From the NCBI RefSeq assembly GCF_004124275.1, contig NZ_CP027218.1:3847501-3911500 (forward strand): DNA of 64,000 nt, written 5' to 3'. Of the stretch, positions 26,739 to 36,065 are shown one piece after another. A program made the position numbers and the translations under genes. The first letter of the stretch is position 1; each line of letters opens with the position of its first letter. The notes beneath the pieces were generated by a model. It ran no database searches and was not told the DNA's origin. It saw nothing but the letters and a program-made list of their open reading frames with translations. The DNA is from Pseudomonas sp. DTU12.3. Its GTDB lineage: Bacteria; Pseudomonadota; Gammaproteobacteria; Pseudomonadales; Pseudomonadaceae.

Positions 26739-27812
26739 ATGCTGGCGTATATTTTTCGGCGACTGCTGCTGATCATCCCGACCCTGTTCGGCATCCTGCT
26801 GATCAACTTCGTGATCATCCAGGCCGCGCCCGGCGGCCCGGTGGAACAGATGATCGCCAAGCTCGAAGGCTTCGAAGGCGCCACCAGCCGGATTGCCGGC
26901 GGCGGTGCCGAAGTGTCGGTCGCCGGCTCGTCGTATCGCGGCGCGCAAGGGCTGGACCCGGCGCTGATCAAGGAAATCGAGCACATGTACGGGTTCGACA
27001 AATCGGCCCCGGAACGCCTGTGGATCATGGTCAAGAACTACGCGACGCTGGATTTCGGCGACAGTTTTTTCCGCGACGCCAAGGTCATCGACCTGATCAA
27101 GGAAAAGATGCCGGTGTCGATCTCGCTCGGGCTGTGGAGCACGCTGATCATGTACCTGGTGTCGATCCCACTGGGGATCGCCAAGGCCACGCGGCACGGC
27201 AGCCACTTCGATGTGTGGACCAGTTCGGCGATCATCGTCGGTTATGCGATTCCGGCGTTCCTCTTTGCAATCCTGCTGATCGTGGTGTTTGCCGGCGGCA
27301 GTTATCTCGACTGGTTTCCGCTGAGAGGCCTGACCTCGAACAACTTCGATGAACTGAGCTTCGGCGGCAAGATCCTCGATTACTTCTGGCACCTGGCGCT
27401 GCCGGTGACCGCGCTGGTGATCGGCAACTTCGCGACCATGACCCTGCTGACCAAAAACAGCTTCCTCGACGAGATCAACAAACAATACGTGGTCACCGCC
27501 AAGGCCAAAGGCCTGACCCGCCATCGCGTGCTCTACGGCCACGTGTTCCGCAACGCCATGCTGCTGGTGATTGCCGGGTTCCCGTCGGCGTTCATCGGCA
27601 TCTTTTTCACCGGCTCGTTGCTGGTGGAAGTGATCTTCTCCCTCGACGGCCTCGGCCTGATGAGCTTTGAAGCAGCGATCAACCGCGACTACCCGGTGGT
27701 GTTCGGCACCCTGTTCATCTTCACCCTGCTGGGGCTGGTGGTGAAACTGATCGGCGACCTCACCTACACCCTGGTCGATCCGCGCATCGACTTCGAAAGC
27801 CGGGAGCATTGA
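26739..27812 (+). CDS. yejB: Peptide ABC transporter permease YejB
   Basis: Inner-membrane permease of 357 residues with about six membrane segments, starting MLAYIFRRLLLIIPTLFGI as is typical of the DppB/OppB class. The EAA-like cytoplasmic loop is visible in YVVTAKAKGLTRHRVLYGHVFRNA. The insert between the first and second membrane segments is characteristic of YejB. Four bases separate it from the binding-protein gene. Confidence 0.94.
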   Translation: MLAYIFRRLLLIIPTLFGILLINFVIIQAAPGGPVEQMIAKLEGFEGATSRIAGGGAEVSVAGSSYRGAQGLDPALIKEIEHMYGFDKSAPERLWIMVKNYATLDFGDSFFRDAKVIDLIKEKMPVSISLGLWSTLIMYLVSIPLGIAKATRHGSHFDVWTSSAIIVGYAIPAFLFAILLIVVFAGGSYLDWFPLRGLTSNNFDELSFGGKILDYFWHLALPVTALVIGNFATMTLLTKNSFLDEINKQYVVTAKAKGLTRHRVLYGHVFRNAMLLVIAGFPSAFIGIFFTGSLLVEVIFSLDGLGLMSFEAAINRDYPVVFGTLFIFTLLGLVVKLIGDLTYTLVDPRIDFESREH

Positions 27813-27813
27813 G

Positions 27814-28833
27814 ATGAACCTGTCCCCTCTCAACCGCCGCCGCTTCGAACTGTTCAAGGCCAACAAGCGTGGCTGGTGGTCGCTGTGGCTGTTTCTGATC
27901 CTGTTCGGCGCAAGCCTCGGCGCCGAGCTGATCGCCAACGACAAACCGCTGGTGGTGCATTACGACAACAACTGGTACTTCCCGGCGATCAAGCGCTACC
28001 CGGAAACCGCCTTCGGCGGAGAATTCCCGCTGGAAGCCAACTACAAGAGTCCGTATATCCGCGAACTGCTCAAGGCCAAGGATGCATGGGTGCTGTGGGC
28101 GCCGATTCCCTATAGCTACCAAAGCATCAACTACGACCTGAAAGTCCCGGCCCCGGCGCCGCCGTCGGCGGACAACCTGCTGGGCACTGACGATCAGGGC
28201 CGTGATGTGTTGGCGCGGGTGATTTACGGTTTCCGCATTTCGGTGCTGTTTGCGCTGACGCTGACCGTGTTGAGTTCGATCATTGGCGTGATTGCCGGCG
28301 CGTTGCAGGGATTTTATGGCGGCTGGGTCGATCTGGCCGGGCAGCGTTTCCTGGAGATCTGGTCGGGGTTGCCGGTGCTGTATCTGCTGATCATTCTCGC
28401 CAGTTTCGTGCAGCCGAATTTCTGGTGGCTGCTGGGGATCATGCTGCTGTTCTCGTGGATGAGCCTGGTCGACGTGGTGCGCGCCGAGTTCCTCCGTGGC
28501 CGCAACCTCGAATACGTCCGAGCAGCACGGGCGCTGGGCATGCAGAACGGCGCGATCATGTTCCGCCATATCCTGCCCAACGCGATGGTCTCGACCATGA
28601 CGTTCATGCCGTTCATCCTCACCGGCGCCATCGGCACCCTCACCGCGCTCGACTTCCTCGGTTTCGGCTTGCCGGCCGGCAGTCCGTCGCTGGGTGAACT
28701 GGTCGCTCAGGGCAAATCCAACCTGCAAGCGCCGTGGCTGGGCATGAGTGCCTTTGCTGTGCTGGCGTTGATGTTGAGTTTGCTGGTGTTTATCGGCGAG
28801 TCCGCTCGCGATGCCTTCGACCCGAGGAAGTGA
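27814..28833 (+). CDS. yejE: Peptide ABC transporter permease YejE
   Basis: Second permease, 339 residues, with N-terminal NRRRFELFKANKRGWWSLW and a long periplasmic insert before LLGTDDQGRDVLARVIYGFRIS, the DppC-type signature. The EAA-like loop is YVRAARALGMQNGAIMFRHILPNA. It begins one base after the yejB stop and is expected to form a heterodimer with YejB. Confidence 0.94.
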   Translation: MNLSPLNRRRFELFKANKRGWWSLWLFLILFGASLGAELIANDKPLVVHYDNNWYFPAIKRYPETAFGGEFPLEANYKSPYIRELLKAKDAWVLWAPIPYSYQSINYDLKVPAPAPPSADNLLGTDDQGRDVLARVIYGFRISVLFALTLTVLSSIIGVIAGALQGFYGGWVDLAGQRFLEIWSGLPVLYLLIILASFVQPNFWWLLGIMLLFSWMSLVDVVRAEFLRGRNLEYVRAARALGMQNGAIMFRHILPNAMVSTMTFMPFILTGAIGTLTALDFLGFGLPAGSPSLGELVAQGKSNLQAPWLGMSAFAVLALMLSLLVFIGESARDAFDPRK

Positions 28834-28834
28834 A

Positions 28835-30445
28835 ATGAATCAGGACAATCTGATCGAAGTGCGCGACCTCGCCGTCGAATTCGGTGTCGGTGAGCGCGTG
28901 CACCGGGTCGTTGAAGGCGTGAGTTTCGACATCAAGCGTGGCGAAACTCTTGCGCTGGTCGGCGAATCCGGCTCGGGCAAATCGGTGACCGCGCACTCGA
29001 TCCTGCGCCTGCTGCCCTACCCGATGGCCCGTCATCCGGCCGGCAGCATTAATTACGCCGGGCAAAACCTGCTGGGCCTCAGCGAAAAGACCATCCGCCA
29101 TATTCGCGGCAACCGCATCGCGATGATTTTTCAGGAGCCGATGACCTCGCTGAACCCGCTGCACTCGATCGAGAAGCAGATCAACGAAGTCCTCGGCATC
29201 CACAAGGGCCTGTCCGGCAAAGTCGCAACCAGGCGCACGCTGGAGCTGCTGGAGATGGTCGGCATCCCCGAGCCGCACAAGCGCCTCAAGGCTCTGCCCC
29301 ACGAATTGTCCGGCGGCCAGCGTCAGCGCGTGATGATCGCCATGGCCCTGGCCAACGAGCCGGAACTGCTGATTGCCGACGAACCGACCACGGCGCTGGA
29401 CGTGACCGTTCAGCTGAAAATCCTCGATTTGCTTAAAGAATTGCAGGCCCGCTTGGGCATGTCGCTGTTACTGATCAGTCACGATTTGAACCTGGTGCGA
29501 AGAATTGCGCATCGTGTATGTGTCATGCAGCGCGGTTGCATCGTCGAACAGGCATCGTGCGAAGAGCTGTTCCGTTCGCCGCAGCATCCGTACACTCGGG
29601 AATTGCTCGGCGCGGAGCCCAGCGGAGGCCCGGCGAGCAATAAAATCGGAGCGCCGTTGCTCGAAGTCGAGGACTTGAAAGTCTGGTTCCCGATCAAGAA
29701 AGGCCTGCTCAAGCGCACGGTGGATCACGTCAAGGCAGTGGACGGCATCAATTTCAGCCTGCCTCAGGGTCAGACTTTGGGGATTGTCGGGGAAAGCGGT
29801 TCCGGCAAATCCACGCTGGGTCTGGCGATTTTGCGGCTGATTGGCAGCAAAGGCGCGATCCGCTTTGAAGGCAAGCAGCTAGACTGCCTGACGCAGAACG
29901 AGGTTCGCCCGTTGCGTCGGGAGATGCAGGTGGTATTTCAGGACCCGTTTGGCAGCCTGAGCCCGCGCATGTGCGTCAGCGATATCGTTGGCGAAGGCCT
30001 GCGGATTCACAAGATGGGCACCGCTGAGGAACAACAGGCGGCGATTATTGCGGCATTGAAGGAGGTAGGTCTGGATCCGGAAACCCGGCACCGCTACCCC
30101 CACGAATTTTCCGGTGGGCAACGGCAACGAATTGCCATTGCCCGGGCCTTGGTGCTGAAACCGGCGCTGATCCTGCTGGACGAGCCGACTTCGGCGCTCG
30201 ACCGGACGGTGCAGCGGCAAGTGGTGGAGCTGTTGCGTTCACTGCAAGCCAAGTACAACCTGACGTATTTGTTTATCAGCCATGACCTGGCTGTCGTCAA
30301 AGCGCTGAGCCACCAGTTGATGGTGGTCAAGCATGGCCAAGTGGTCGAACAGGGAGACGCGCAAAGTATTTTTGCCGCCCCCCAACATCCGTATACACAG
30401 CAGTTGCTGGAAGCCGCTTTTTTGGCACCAGCCACTGCGCAATAA
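28835..30445 (+). CDS. yejF: Peptide ABC transporter ATPase YejF (two fused domains)
   Basis: A 536-residue protein with two complete ABC ATPase domains in tandem. Each has a Walker A (GESGSGKS near residues 46 and 317), a signature (LSGGQRQR and FSGGQRQR) and a Walker B (LLIADEPT and LILLDEPT). An OppD/OppF-type C-terminal extension follows each domain. The ATG lies one base after the yejE stop. It powers import of peptides bound by the two YejA proteins. Confidence 0.94.
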   Translation: MNQDNLIEVRDLAVEFGVGERVHRVVEGVSFDIKRGETLALVGESGSGKSVTAHSILRLLPYPMARHPAGSINYAGQNLLGLSEKTIRHIRGNRIAMIFQEPMTSLNPLHSIEKQINEVLGIHKGLSGKVATRRTLELLEMVGIPEPHKRLKALPHELSGGQRQRVMIAMALANEPELLIADEPTTALDVTVQLKILDLLKELQARLGMSLLLISHDLNLVRRIAHRVCVMQRGCIVEQASCEELFRSPQHPYTRELLGAEPSGGPASNKIGAPLLEVEDLKVWFPIKKGLLKRTVDHVKAVDGINFSLPQGQTLGIVGESGSGKSTLGLAILRLIGSKGAIRFEGKQLDCLTQNEVRPLRREMQVVFQDPFGSLSPRMCVSDIVGEGLRIHKMGTAEEQQAAIIAALKEVGLDPETRHRYPHEFSGGQRQRIAIARALVLKPALILLDEPTSALDRTVQRQVVELLRSLQAKYNLTYLFISHDLAVVKALSHQLMVVKHGQVVEQGDAQSIFAAPQHPYTQQLLEAAFLAPATAQ

Positions 30446-30464
30446 CCTGAAAGAGGAGCAACAC

Positions 30465-31259
30465 ATGGGTTTTCTCGCCGGTAAGCGCGTACTGATCGTC
30501 GGTGTCGCCAGCAAGCTGTCCATCGCATCCGGCATCGCTGCCGCCATGCATCGCGAGGGCGCTGAGCTTGCCTTCACTTATCAGAACGACAAACTGAAAG
30601 GTCGTGTTGAAGAATTCGCCCAAGGCTGGGGTTCGAGCCCTGAGCTGTGCTTCCCGTGCGACGTGGCCAGCGATGAAGAAATCGCCAAGGTCTTCGAAGC
30701 ACTGAGCAAGAAGTGGGACGGCCTGGACTGCATCGTGCACTCCGTTGGTTTCGCCCCGGGCGACCAACTGGACGGCGACTTCACCGAAGCCACCACCCGT
30801 GACGGTTTCCGCATCGCTCACGACATCAGCGCCTACAGCTTCGTGGCCCTGGCCAAAGCCGGCCGCGAAATGATGAAAGGCCGCAACGGCAGCCTGCTGA
30901 CCCTGTCGTACCTGGGCGCCGAGCGCACCATGCCGAACTACAACGTAATGGGCATGGCCAAGGCTTCGCTGGAAGCTGGCGTACGTTACCTGGCCGGCTC
31001 CCTGGGCCCGGACGGCACCCGCGTCAACTGCGTATCGGCTGGCCCGATCCGTACCCTGGCAGCGTCGGGCATCAAGAACTTCCGTAAAATGCTGGCCGCC
31101 AACGAAGCGCAAACTCCGCTGCGTCGCAACGTCACCATTGACGAAGTCGGCAACGCCGGCGCTTTCCTGTGCTCCGACCTGGCGTCGGGCATCAGCGGCG
31201 AAATCATGTACGTCGACGGCGGCTTCAACACCACCGCCATGGGCAACATCGAAGAGTGA
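30465..31259 (+). CDS. fabI: Enoyl-ACP reductase (NADH), FabI
   Basis: Reduces the enoyl-ACP double bond in the last step of each fatty-acid elongation cycle; target of triclosan. The 264 residues start MGFLAGKRVLIVGVASKLSIA, with the divergent NAD-binding loop of FabI. The catalytic Tyr-x6-Lys is in NYNVMGMAK. AGAGGAG precedes the ATG. It starts 19 bases after yejF with no terminator between, so it may be partly read from the yej operon, with its own promoter inside yejF as the alternative. A terminator follows. Confidence 0.95.
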   Translation: MGFLAGKRVLIVGVASKLSIASGIAAAMHREGAELAFTYQNDKLKGRVEEFAQGWGSSPELCFPCDVASDEEIAKVFEALSKKWDGLDCIVHSVGFAPGDQLDGDFTEATTRDGFRIAHDISAYSFVALAKAGREMMKGRNGSLLTLSYLGAERTMPNYNVMGMAKASLEAGVRYLAGSLGPDGTRVNCVSAGPIRTLAASGIKNFRKMLAANEAQTPLRRNVTIDEVGNAGAFLCSDLASGISGEIMYVDGGFNTTAMGNIEE

Positions 31260-31275
31260 TCTTCGCTTAGCCCAT

Positions 31276-31306
31276 AAAAAAACCCGCCGATCTGGCGGGT
31301 TTTTTT
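31276..31306 (+). terminator. Rho-independent terminator of fabI
   Basis: AACCCGCC / GGCGGGTT stem with a 5-base GATCT loop, preceded by A and followed by a run of T. Confidence 0.92.
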
Positions 31307-31313
31307 ATGCCTT

Positions 31314-31402
31314 TGTGGGAGCGGGCTTGCTCGCGAAGGCGGTGGGTCAGTCAATGACGATGTTGAGTGGACGGACGCTTTCGCGAGCAGGCTCGCTCCC
31401 AC
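31314..31402. repeat. REP-like family A, tail-to-tail pair
   Basis: GTGGGAGCGGGCTTGCTCGC and an inverted TTTCGCGAGCAGGCTCGCTCC arm about 45 bases apart, just after the fabI terminator. First of two adjacent pairs. Confidence 0.85.
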
Positions 31403-31447
31403 AGGGGATTTGTGGTGAACCGGGATTTTGAGAACACCCGAGAACCC

Positions 31448-31537
31448 TGTGGGAGTGAGCCTGCTCGCGAAAGCGGTGGGTCAGCCAGCTAATAATCGAT
31501 TGAAAAAATGCCTTCGCGAGCAAGCCCGCTCCCACAG
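31448..31537. repeat. REP-like family A, tail-to-tail pair
   Basis: Second pair in the same spacer: TGTGGGAGTGAGCCTGCTCG and its inverted partner CTTCGCGAGCAAGCCCGCTC. The spacer between fabI and the GGDEF gene is therefore almost entirely repeat. Confidence 0.85.
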
Positions 31538-31556
31538 GGGATCTGCGGTGCATTCA

Positions 31557-32522
31557 CTAACACCGCTTCAGGGCCTGCTTGTGCGCATACATTGCCCCAT
31601 CGGCATCCGCCAGTAAGCGATCGACGGTTTCGTGGCGTTTGACGTCGTATTCGATCTGGCCGACGCTGAAGCGAATCGCATAACCCCGATGCAACGTGGC
31701 ATTGCGCTCTTCGAGAATTTCCTTGAGCCGCGCCATGATCGCTGTGGTTTCGATATGGCTCGACCCCGTCAGCAACGCGACAAACTCATCCCCGCCCAGC
31801 CGCCCGACCACATCACTCTCGCGAAAAGCAATGCGCAGCACGTCGGCAAAAGTCTTCAGCGCACTGTCGCCCTCGGCATGCCCGTAAAGATCGTTGATCT
31901 GCTTGAAATCATTCAGGTCAAAAAACAGCAATGTCGCCGGCCGCTCCAGCCGAGCGCAGGCGTCCAGCGCATGTTGCGCCAGTTGCTTGAAGCCGCGGCG
32001 GTTGGACAGCAACGTCAGCTCGTCCATGCTTGCCATCTGCACGGCGGTCAACTCTTGCTCGGCCATCTCCGCCAGATCACGCAGCAGCGCGCGTTCTTCG
32101 TCGTCGAGTTCACGCGGCTTGGTATCAATCAGGCACAGCGTGCCCATTTTGTTGCCATTCGGCACAGTCAGCGGGTAGCCGGCGTAGAAGCGAATATTCG
32201 GTGCTCCTGTGACCAGCGGATTGTCATGGAAACGCACGTCCTCGCGGGCATCGGGCACCAGCAACAAATCGTTTTGCAGGATCGCGTGACCGCAGAACGA
32301 CACATCCCTCGGCGTTTCAGTGGCGTCCAGGCCCACGCAGGACTTGAACCACTGCCGATCCTTGTCCACCAGCGTGACCAGGGCAATCGGCACATTGAAC
32401 AGGCGTTTGGCCAGCCGCGTCAGCCGGTCGAAACGCTCCTCCGGCGCCGAGTCGAGAAGGTTCAGACCGTGCAGCACTTCAAGCCGCACGGTTTCATTGG
32501 CGGGTTTTCCTGGAACCAGCAT
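31557..32522 (-). CDS. GAF-GGDEF diguanylate cyclase
   Basis: A soluble 321-residue protein with an N-terminal GAF domain (about 20-165, with VTLVDKDRQWFKSCVGL and SFCGHAIL) and a C-terminal GGDEF domain. The active-site loop is intact as GRLGGDEFVALL, so it should make cyclic di-GMP from GTP. An inhibitory RxxD site is not obvious. The GAF domain of this subtype is common in stand-alone cyclases and suggests small-molecule or redox sensing. The ATG was chosen over a GTG two codons earlier. Monocistronic. Confidence 0.9.
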   Translation of the reverse strand: MLVPGKPANETVRLEVLHGLNLLDSAPEERFDRLTRLAKRLFNVPIALVTLVDKDRQWFKSCVGLDATETPRDVSFCGHAILQNDLLLVPDAREDVRFHDNPLVTGAPNIRFYAGYPLTVPNGNKMGTLCLIDTKPRELDDEERALLRDLAEMAEQELTAVQMASMDELTLLSNRRGFKQLAQHALDACARLERPATLLFFDLNDFKQINDLYGHAEGDSALKTFADVLRIAFRESDVVGRLGGDEFVALLTGSSHIETTAIMARLKEILEERNATLHRGYAIRFSVGQIEYDVKRHETVDRLLADADGAMYAHKQALKRC

Positions 32523-32585
32523 CAGCACACTCCATTGGCAACAATGCTTGTAAGCGTAGCGTTAATTCGGCAAGCGTTCACCTGA

Positions 32586-33164
32586 TCAGAGGCCTGCCAC
32601 CGGACACGGCCCGCCCGCATCGGCCCAGAGCTTGAATTGCGCGACAAAAATATCGTGCGGCACCGGCACCGGCGCGCGCCCTGCCCCGGGATTCCAGCCC
32701 CACAACACCAGTTTGTCTTCATTGACATGCTTGAGCAGTGCGGCGAAATCACGGTCGCCGTTACTCGAGCGATCCTTGATCAGCGCGCAGAGCTTGTCCG
32801 GCGGCAAACCGATCCAGGCCATTTTGTGCGACGCCGGCGGCAGGCTCCAATGCGGCGCACCCGGTGGCGCATGCGGGCCGTAACTGGCCGGCGGATTGCT
32901 TTCGGCGTGACAGGTTGCGCACGGCAAACCGGCCGCACCCTTGCCATCCATGCCGCGCACCACGTTCATTGCGTGCGGGATGCCCGCATCGAACTGCAAC
33001 GGCGAATCACCGGGAATGTGGCAGTTCTGGCAGCGCGGGCTCTGGAAGACTTTCTGCACCGTGCCGAATGCCTTCAACGCTTCCTGATCATCCGCGAACA
33101 AGTCCGAGGCATAACCGCCGAGCCCCAACAGAATCACCCCACCCAACAACAGATGTCGTTTCAT
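32586..33164 (-). CDS. Di-haem cytochrome c-like protein
   Basis: A 192-residue exported protein with signal peptide (KRHLLLGGVILLGLGGYASDLFA) and two CxxCH haem motifs, CQNCH and CATCH, so probably two haems c in the periplasm. It starts one base after the stop of the molybdopterin subunit gene, so it is very likely the electron acceptor of that hydroxylase. The ATG was used rather than a longer frame that runs back into the neighbouring gene. Confidence 0.85.
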   Translation of the reverse strand: MKRHLLLGGVILLGLGGYASDLFADDQEALKAFGTVQKVFQSPRCQNCHIPGDSPLQFDAGIPHAMNVVRGMDGKGAAGLPCATCHAESNPPASYGPHAPPGAPHWSLPPASHKMAWIGLPPDKLCALIKDRSSNGDRDFAALLKHVNEDKLVLWGWNPGAGRAPVPVPHDIFVAQFKLWADAGGPCPVAGL

Positions 33165-33165
33165 C

Positions 33166-35328
33166 TCACACCCCCGACAGTTGCAGTGGCAGTTCACGCA
33201 GACGCTGTCCGGTCAGGGCGAACACCGCGTTGGCCACCGCCGGCGCGGTCGGCGGCACACCGGCTTCGCCGATGCCGCCGGGTTTGTCGCTGCTGGGCAC
33301 GATGTGCACTTCGACCACCGGCATCTCGTTGAGCCGCAGCACCTGATAATCGTGATAGTTGGACTGCAACACCGCGCCGTCCTTGAGCGTCAGTTTGCTG
33401 TGCAGCGCCATACCCAGGCCGAAGGTGATGCACGACTCCATCTGCGCAGCGATGCTCTGCGGGTTCACCGCAATTCCGCAGTCCACCGCGCAAACCACGC
33501 GATGCACACGAATCACCAGATTGTCCTGCGACACCTCGGCGACCTGCGCCACGTAGCTGCCGAACGACTCGTGTACGGCGACGCCGAGGGCATGACCGTC
33601 CGGCAGTGGCGCTTTCCAGTTGGCCTTTTCCACCGCCAGATTGAGTACGCCCAAATGCCGAGGATGATCCTTGAGCAGCGTTCGTCGGTACTCGACCGGA
33701 TCCTTGCCCGCCGCCGTGGCCATTTCATCGATCAGCGATTCCATGACGAAACCGGTGTGGCTATGGCCCACCGAGCGCAGCCACAGCACATTGATCCCGG
33801 TCTGCGGCGAATGCAGATCGACCTGATGATTGGCCAGGCCTTTGACGTAAGGGCTATCGGCAACGCCTTCGACCGAAGTCGGGTCGATGCCGTTCTTGAC
33901 CATCGTCGCCTCCATCAGCGTGCCGGTCATGATCGACTGCCCGACCAGCACGTGCTGCCAGCTCGACGGCAACCCATCAGCGCCCAAGCCGATTTTCGCC
34001 TGATGCAGGAACATCGAACGGTAATAACCGCCACGAATATCGTCTTCGCGCGACCACACGGTTTTCACCGGCATCGCGGCGGCTTTCGCCACTTGCACCG
34101 CTTCGGCGACGAAGTCTGAGGTCGGGTTGGCGCGACGGCCAAAACCACCGCCGAGGAATTCAGTGTGGATTTCCACTTGTTCCGGCTTCAGCCCGGTGAT
34201 CTTGCCGGCGACCATCTGATCCAGCGTCTGAAACTGCGTGCCGGTCCAGATTTCGCATTTTTCAGCGCTGATCTTTACCGTGCAATTGAGCGGTTCCATC
34301 GGCGCGTGAGCCAGATACGGCACGCTGTATTCGACGTCGATTTTCTTCGCGGCTTTGCCGAAACTGCCCTTGGCATCGCCGGCCTGACTGGCAGAAGTGC
34401 CTTGTGTCGTGGCCAGTTTGCGGAAACTTTCCAGCAGTTTTTCACTGCTCAGATCGGCAAGCGGGCCCAAGTCCCAATCAACTTTCAGCGCATCCCGGCC
34501 CAATTTCGCCGCCCAATAATGATCGGCAATCACCGCGACACCGGTCGGCACCTGCACCACTTTATGCACGCCCGGCACGGCCAGTGCTTCGGCGCCTTCG
34601 AAGGATTTGACGCTGGCACCGAACACCGGCGCGCGCGCGACCATGGCCGTCATCAAACCTTCAAACTGCACGTCCATGCCGAACTTCGCGCGGCCGGTGA
34701 TTTTCTCCGGCGTATCGAGGCGCTTGGTCGGTTTGCCGATGACTTTCCAGTCCTTGGCTTCCTTGAACGTGATCGACTTCGGATCCGGCACCGGCAGTTG
34801 CCCGGCGGCATCCGCTAATTCACCGTAAGTGGCGCGTTTGTCGCCGGCAATCACCACGCCCGATTCAGTTCGAATGGCCGACGGCGCCACCTCAAAACGT
34901 TTCGCCGCCGCCTCGACCAACATCTGCCGCGCCGTCGCGCCCGCCAGTCGATAGCGATCAAATTCCATCCACGTCGACGTCGACCCGCCGGTAATCTGCA
35001 TGCCGCCAAACCCCGGCATGCCGTAATCCGCCGCCGATGCGGGGGAATGCTCTACGTGGATTTTCGACCAATCGGCGTCCAGCTCTTCAGCAATCAACAT
35101 GGTCAGGCCGGTCCAGATGCCCTGGCCCATCTCCGAATGCCCAAGCAACACGGTGACACTGTTGTCCGCCGCAATGCGCAAGAAGGCATTCGGCGCAAAG
35201 ACCTTGCCTTCGTTCTCGGCCGCATAGGCAAACTTGTGCCCGCCGGGGACGACAAACGCCACCACCAGGCCACCGCCCAACACGGCGCTGCCCTTGAGAA
35301 AACCCCGACGCGATACAGGACTGTTCAT
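33166..35328 (-). CDS. Molybdopterin-binding hydroxylase subunit (IorB-like)
   Basis: Large subunit of a xanthine-dehydrogenase-family molybdenum enzyme, 720 residues, closest in style to the beta subunit of isoquinoline 1-oxidoreductase and membrane-linked aldehyde dehydrogenases. The N terminus SRRGFLKGSAVLGGG is a twin-arginine signal, so the folded enzyme is exported. The catalytic glutamate is expected in GGIGEAGVPPTAPA near the C terminus. The FGRRANPTSDFVAEA region marks the molybdopterin site. It lies between the 2Fe-2S subunit gene and a di-haem cytochrome gene, a typical three-component unit. Substrate unknown; aldehydes or N-heterocycles are likely. Confidence 0.9.
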   Translation of the reverse strand: MNSPVSRRGFLKGSAVLGGGLVVAFVVPGGHKFAYAAENEGKVFAPNAFLRIAADNSVTVLLGHSEMGQGIWTGLTMLIAEELDADWSKIHVEHSPASAADYGMPGFGGMQITGGSTSTWMEFDRYRLAGATARQMLVEAAAKRFEVAPSAIRTESGVVIAGDKRATYGELADAAGQLPVPDPKSITFKEAKDWKVIGKPTKRLDTPEKITGRAKFGMDVQFEGLMTAMVARAPVFGASVKSFEGAEALAVPGVHKVVQVPTGVAVIADHYWAAKLGRDALKVDWDLGPLADLSSEKLLESFRKLATTQGTSASQAGDAKGSFGKAAKKIDVEYSVPYLAHAPMEPLNCTVKISAEKCEIWTGTQFQTLDQMVAGKITGLKPEQVEIHTEFLGGGFGRRANPTSDFVAEAVQVAKAAAMPVKTVWSREDDIRGGYYRSMFLHQAKIGLGADGLPSSWQHVLVGQSIMTGTLMEATMVKNGIDPTSVEGVADSPYVKGLANHQVDLHSPQTGINVLWLRSVGHSHTGFVMESLIDEMATAAGKDPVEYRRTLLKDHPRHLGVLNLAVEKANWKAPLPDGHALGVAVHESFGSYVAQVAEVSQDNLVIRVHRVVCAVDCGIAVNPQSIAAQMESCITFGLGMALHSKLTLKDGAVLQSNYHDYQVLRLNEMPVVEVHIVPSSDKPGGIGEAGVPPTAPAVANAVFALTGQRLRELPLQLSGV

Positions 35329-35347
35329 CGTCTATCTCCCCACAAAA

Positions 35348-35803
35348 TCAGCCGATTTCCGAAGCACGCTTTACTGCCGCGCGGATTCGCGGATAGGTGC
35401 CGCAGCGGCAGATGTTGCCGGAGAGCGCCTGATCGATATCGCTGTCGGTGGGTTTGGGGATTTTCGCCAGCAAGGCGGCGGCCGACATGATCTGCCCCGA
35501 CTGGCAGTAACCGCACTGCACCACGTCGAGTTCGGCCCAGGCTTGCTGCACCGGGTGCGAACCGTCGGTGGAGAGGCCTTCGATGGTGAGAATTTTCTGC
35601 CCGTGGGCCACGGCGGTCGCGGGCGTGATGCAGGCGCGCAACGGCGCCCCGTCGACATGCACGGTGCAGGCCCCGCACTGGGCCATGCCGCAGCCGAATT
35701 TGGTACCGGTCAGGTGCGCGACGTCGCGCAGGACCCAGAGCAACGGCATGTCCGCGGGGACATCGAGCTCCTGATCCTTGCCATTGATATTCAAGGTCAG
35801 CAT
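35348..35803 (-). CDS. 2Fe-2S subunit of molybdenum hydroxylase (IorA-like)
   Basis: A 151-residue iron-sulphur subunit. Cysteines C38, C43, C46 and C58 form the plant-ferredoxin-type cluster; the second cluster uses CGYC and NICRCGTYPRI in the C-terminal four-helix domain. It has no signal peptide of its own and should be exported with the Tat-dependent large subunit. First gene of the operon, 19 bases before the large-subunit gene. Confidence 0.93.
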   Translation of the reverse strand: MLTLNINGKDQELDVPADMPLLWVLRDVAHLTGTKFGCGMAQCGACTVHVDGAPLRACITPATAVAHGQKILTIEGLSTDGSHPVQQAWAELDVVQCGYCQSGQIMSAAALLAKIPKPTDSDIDQALSGNICRCGTYPRIRAAVKRASEIG

Positions 35804-36065
35804 CGGGGGATTTCCTCAGACTCACGGTGTTCTGAAGGGGCGCCGCTGTGGCCATTGATGCCTACGCGCGCCTCGGCTTATCCCTTTCAGCAAAGCCTAA
35901 TTTGCGCCTGAAGCCAGACGTTGCGACCACCGGTCATGCAGATGTCGACTTTAATCCTACAGTTGATAACGGCTCGCACCCGAGCCATTAGAAGCCACGT
36001 CATGAGCGAAACCGGTCCGCGCCCACCGCGCGGGTTATCCATCACATTGGTCTGGAGTAGCGAAC

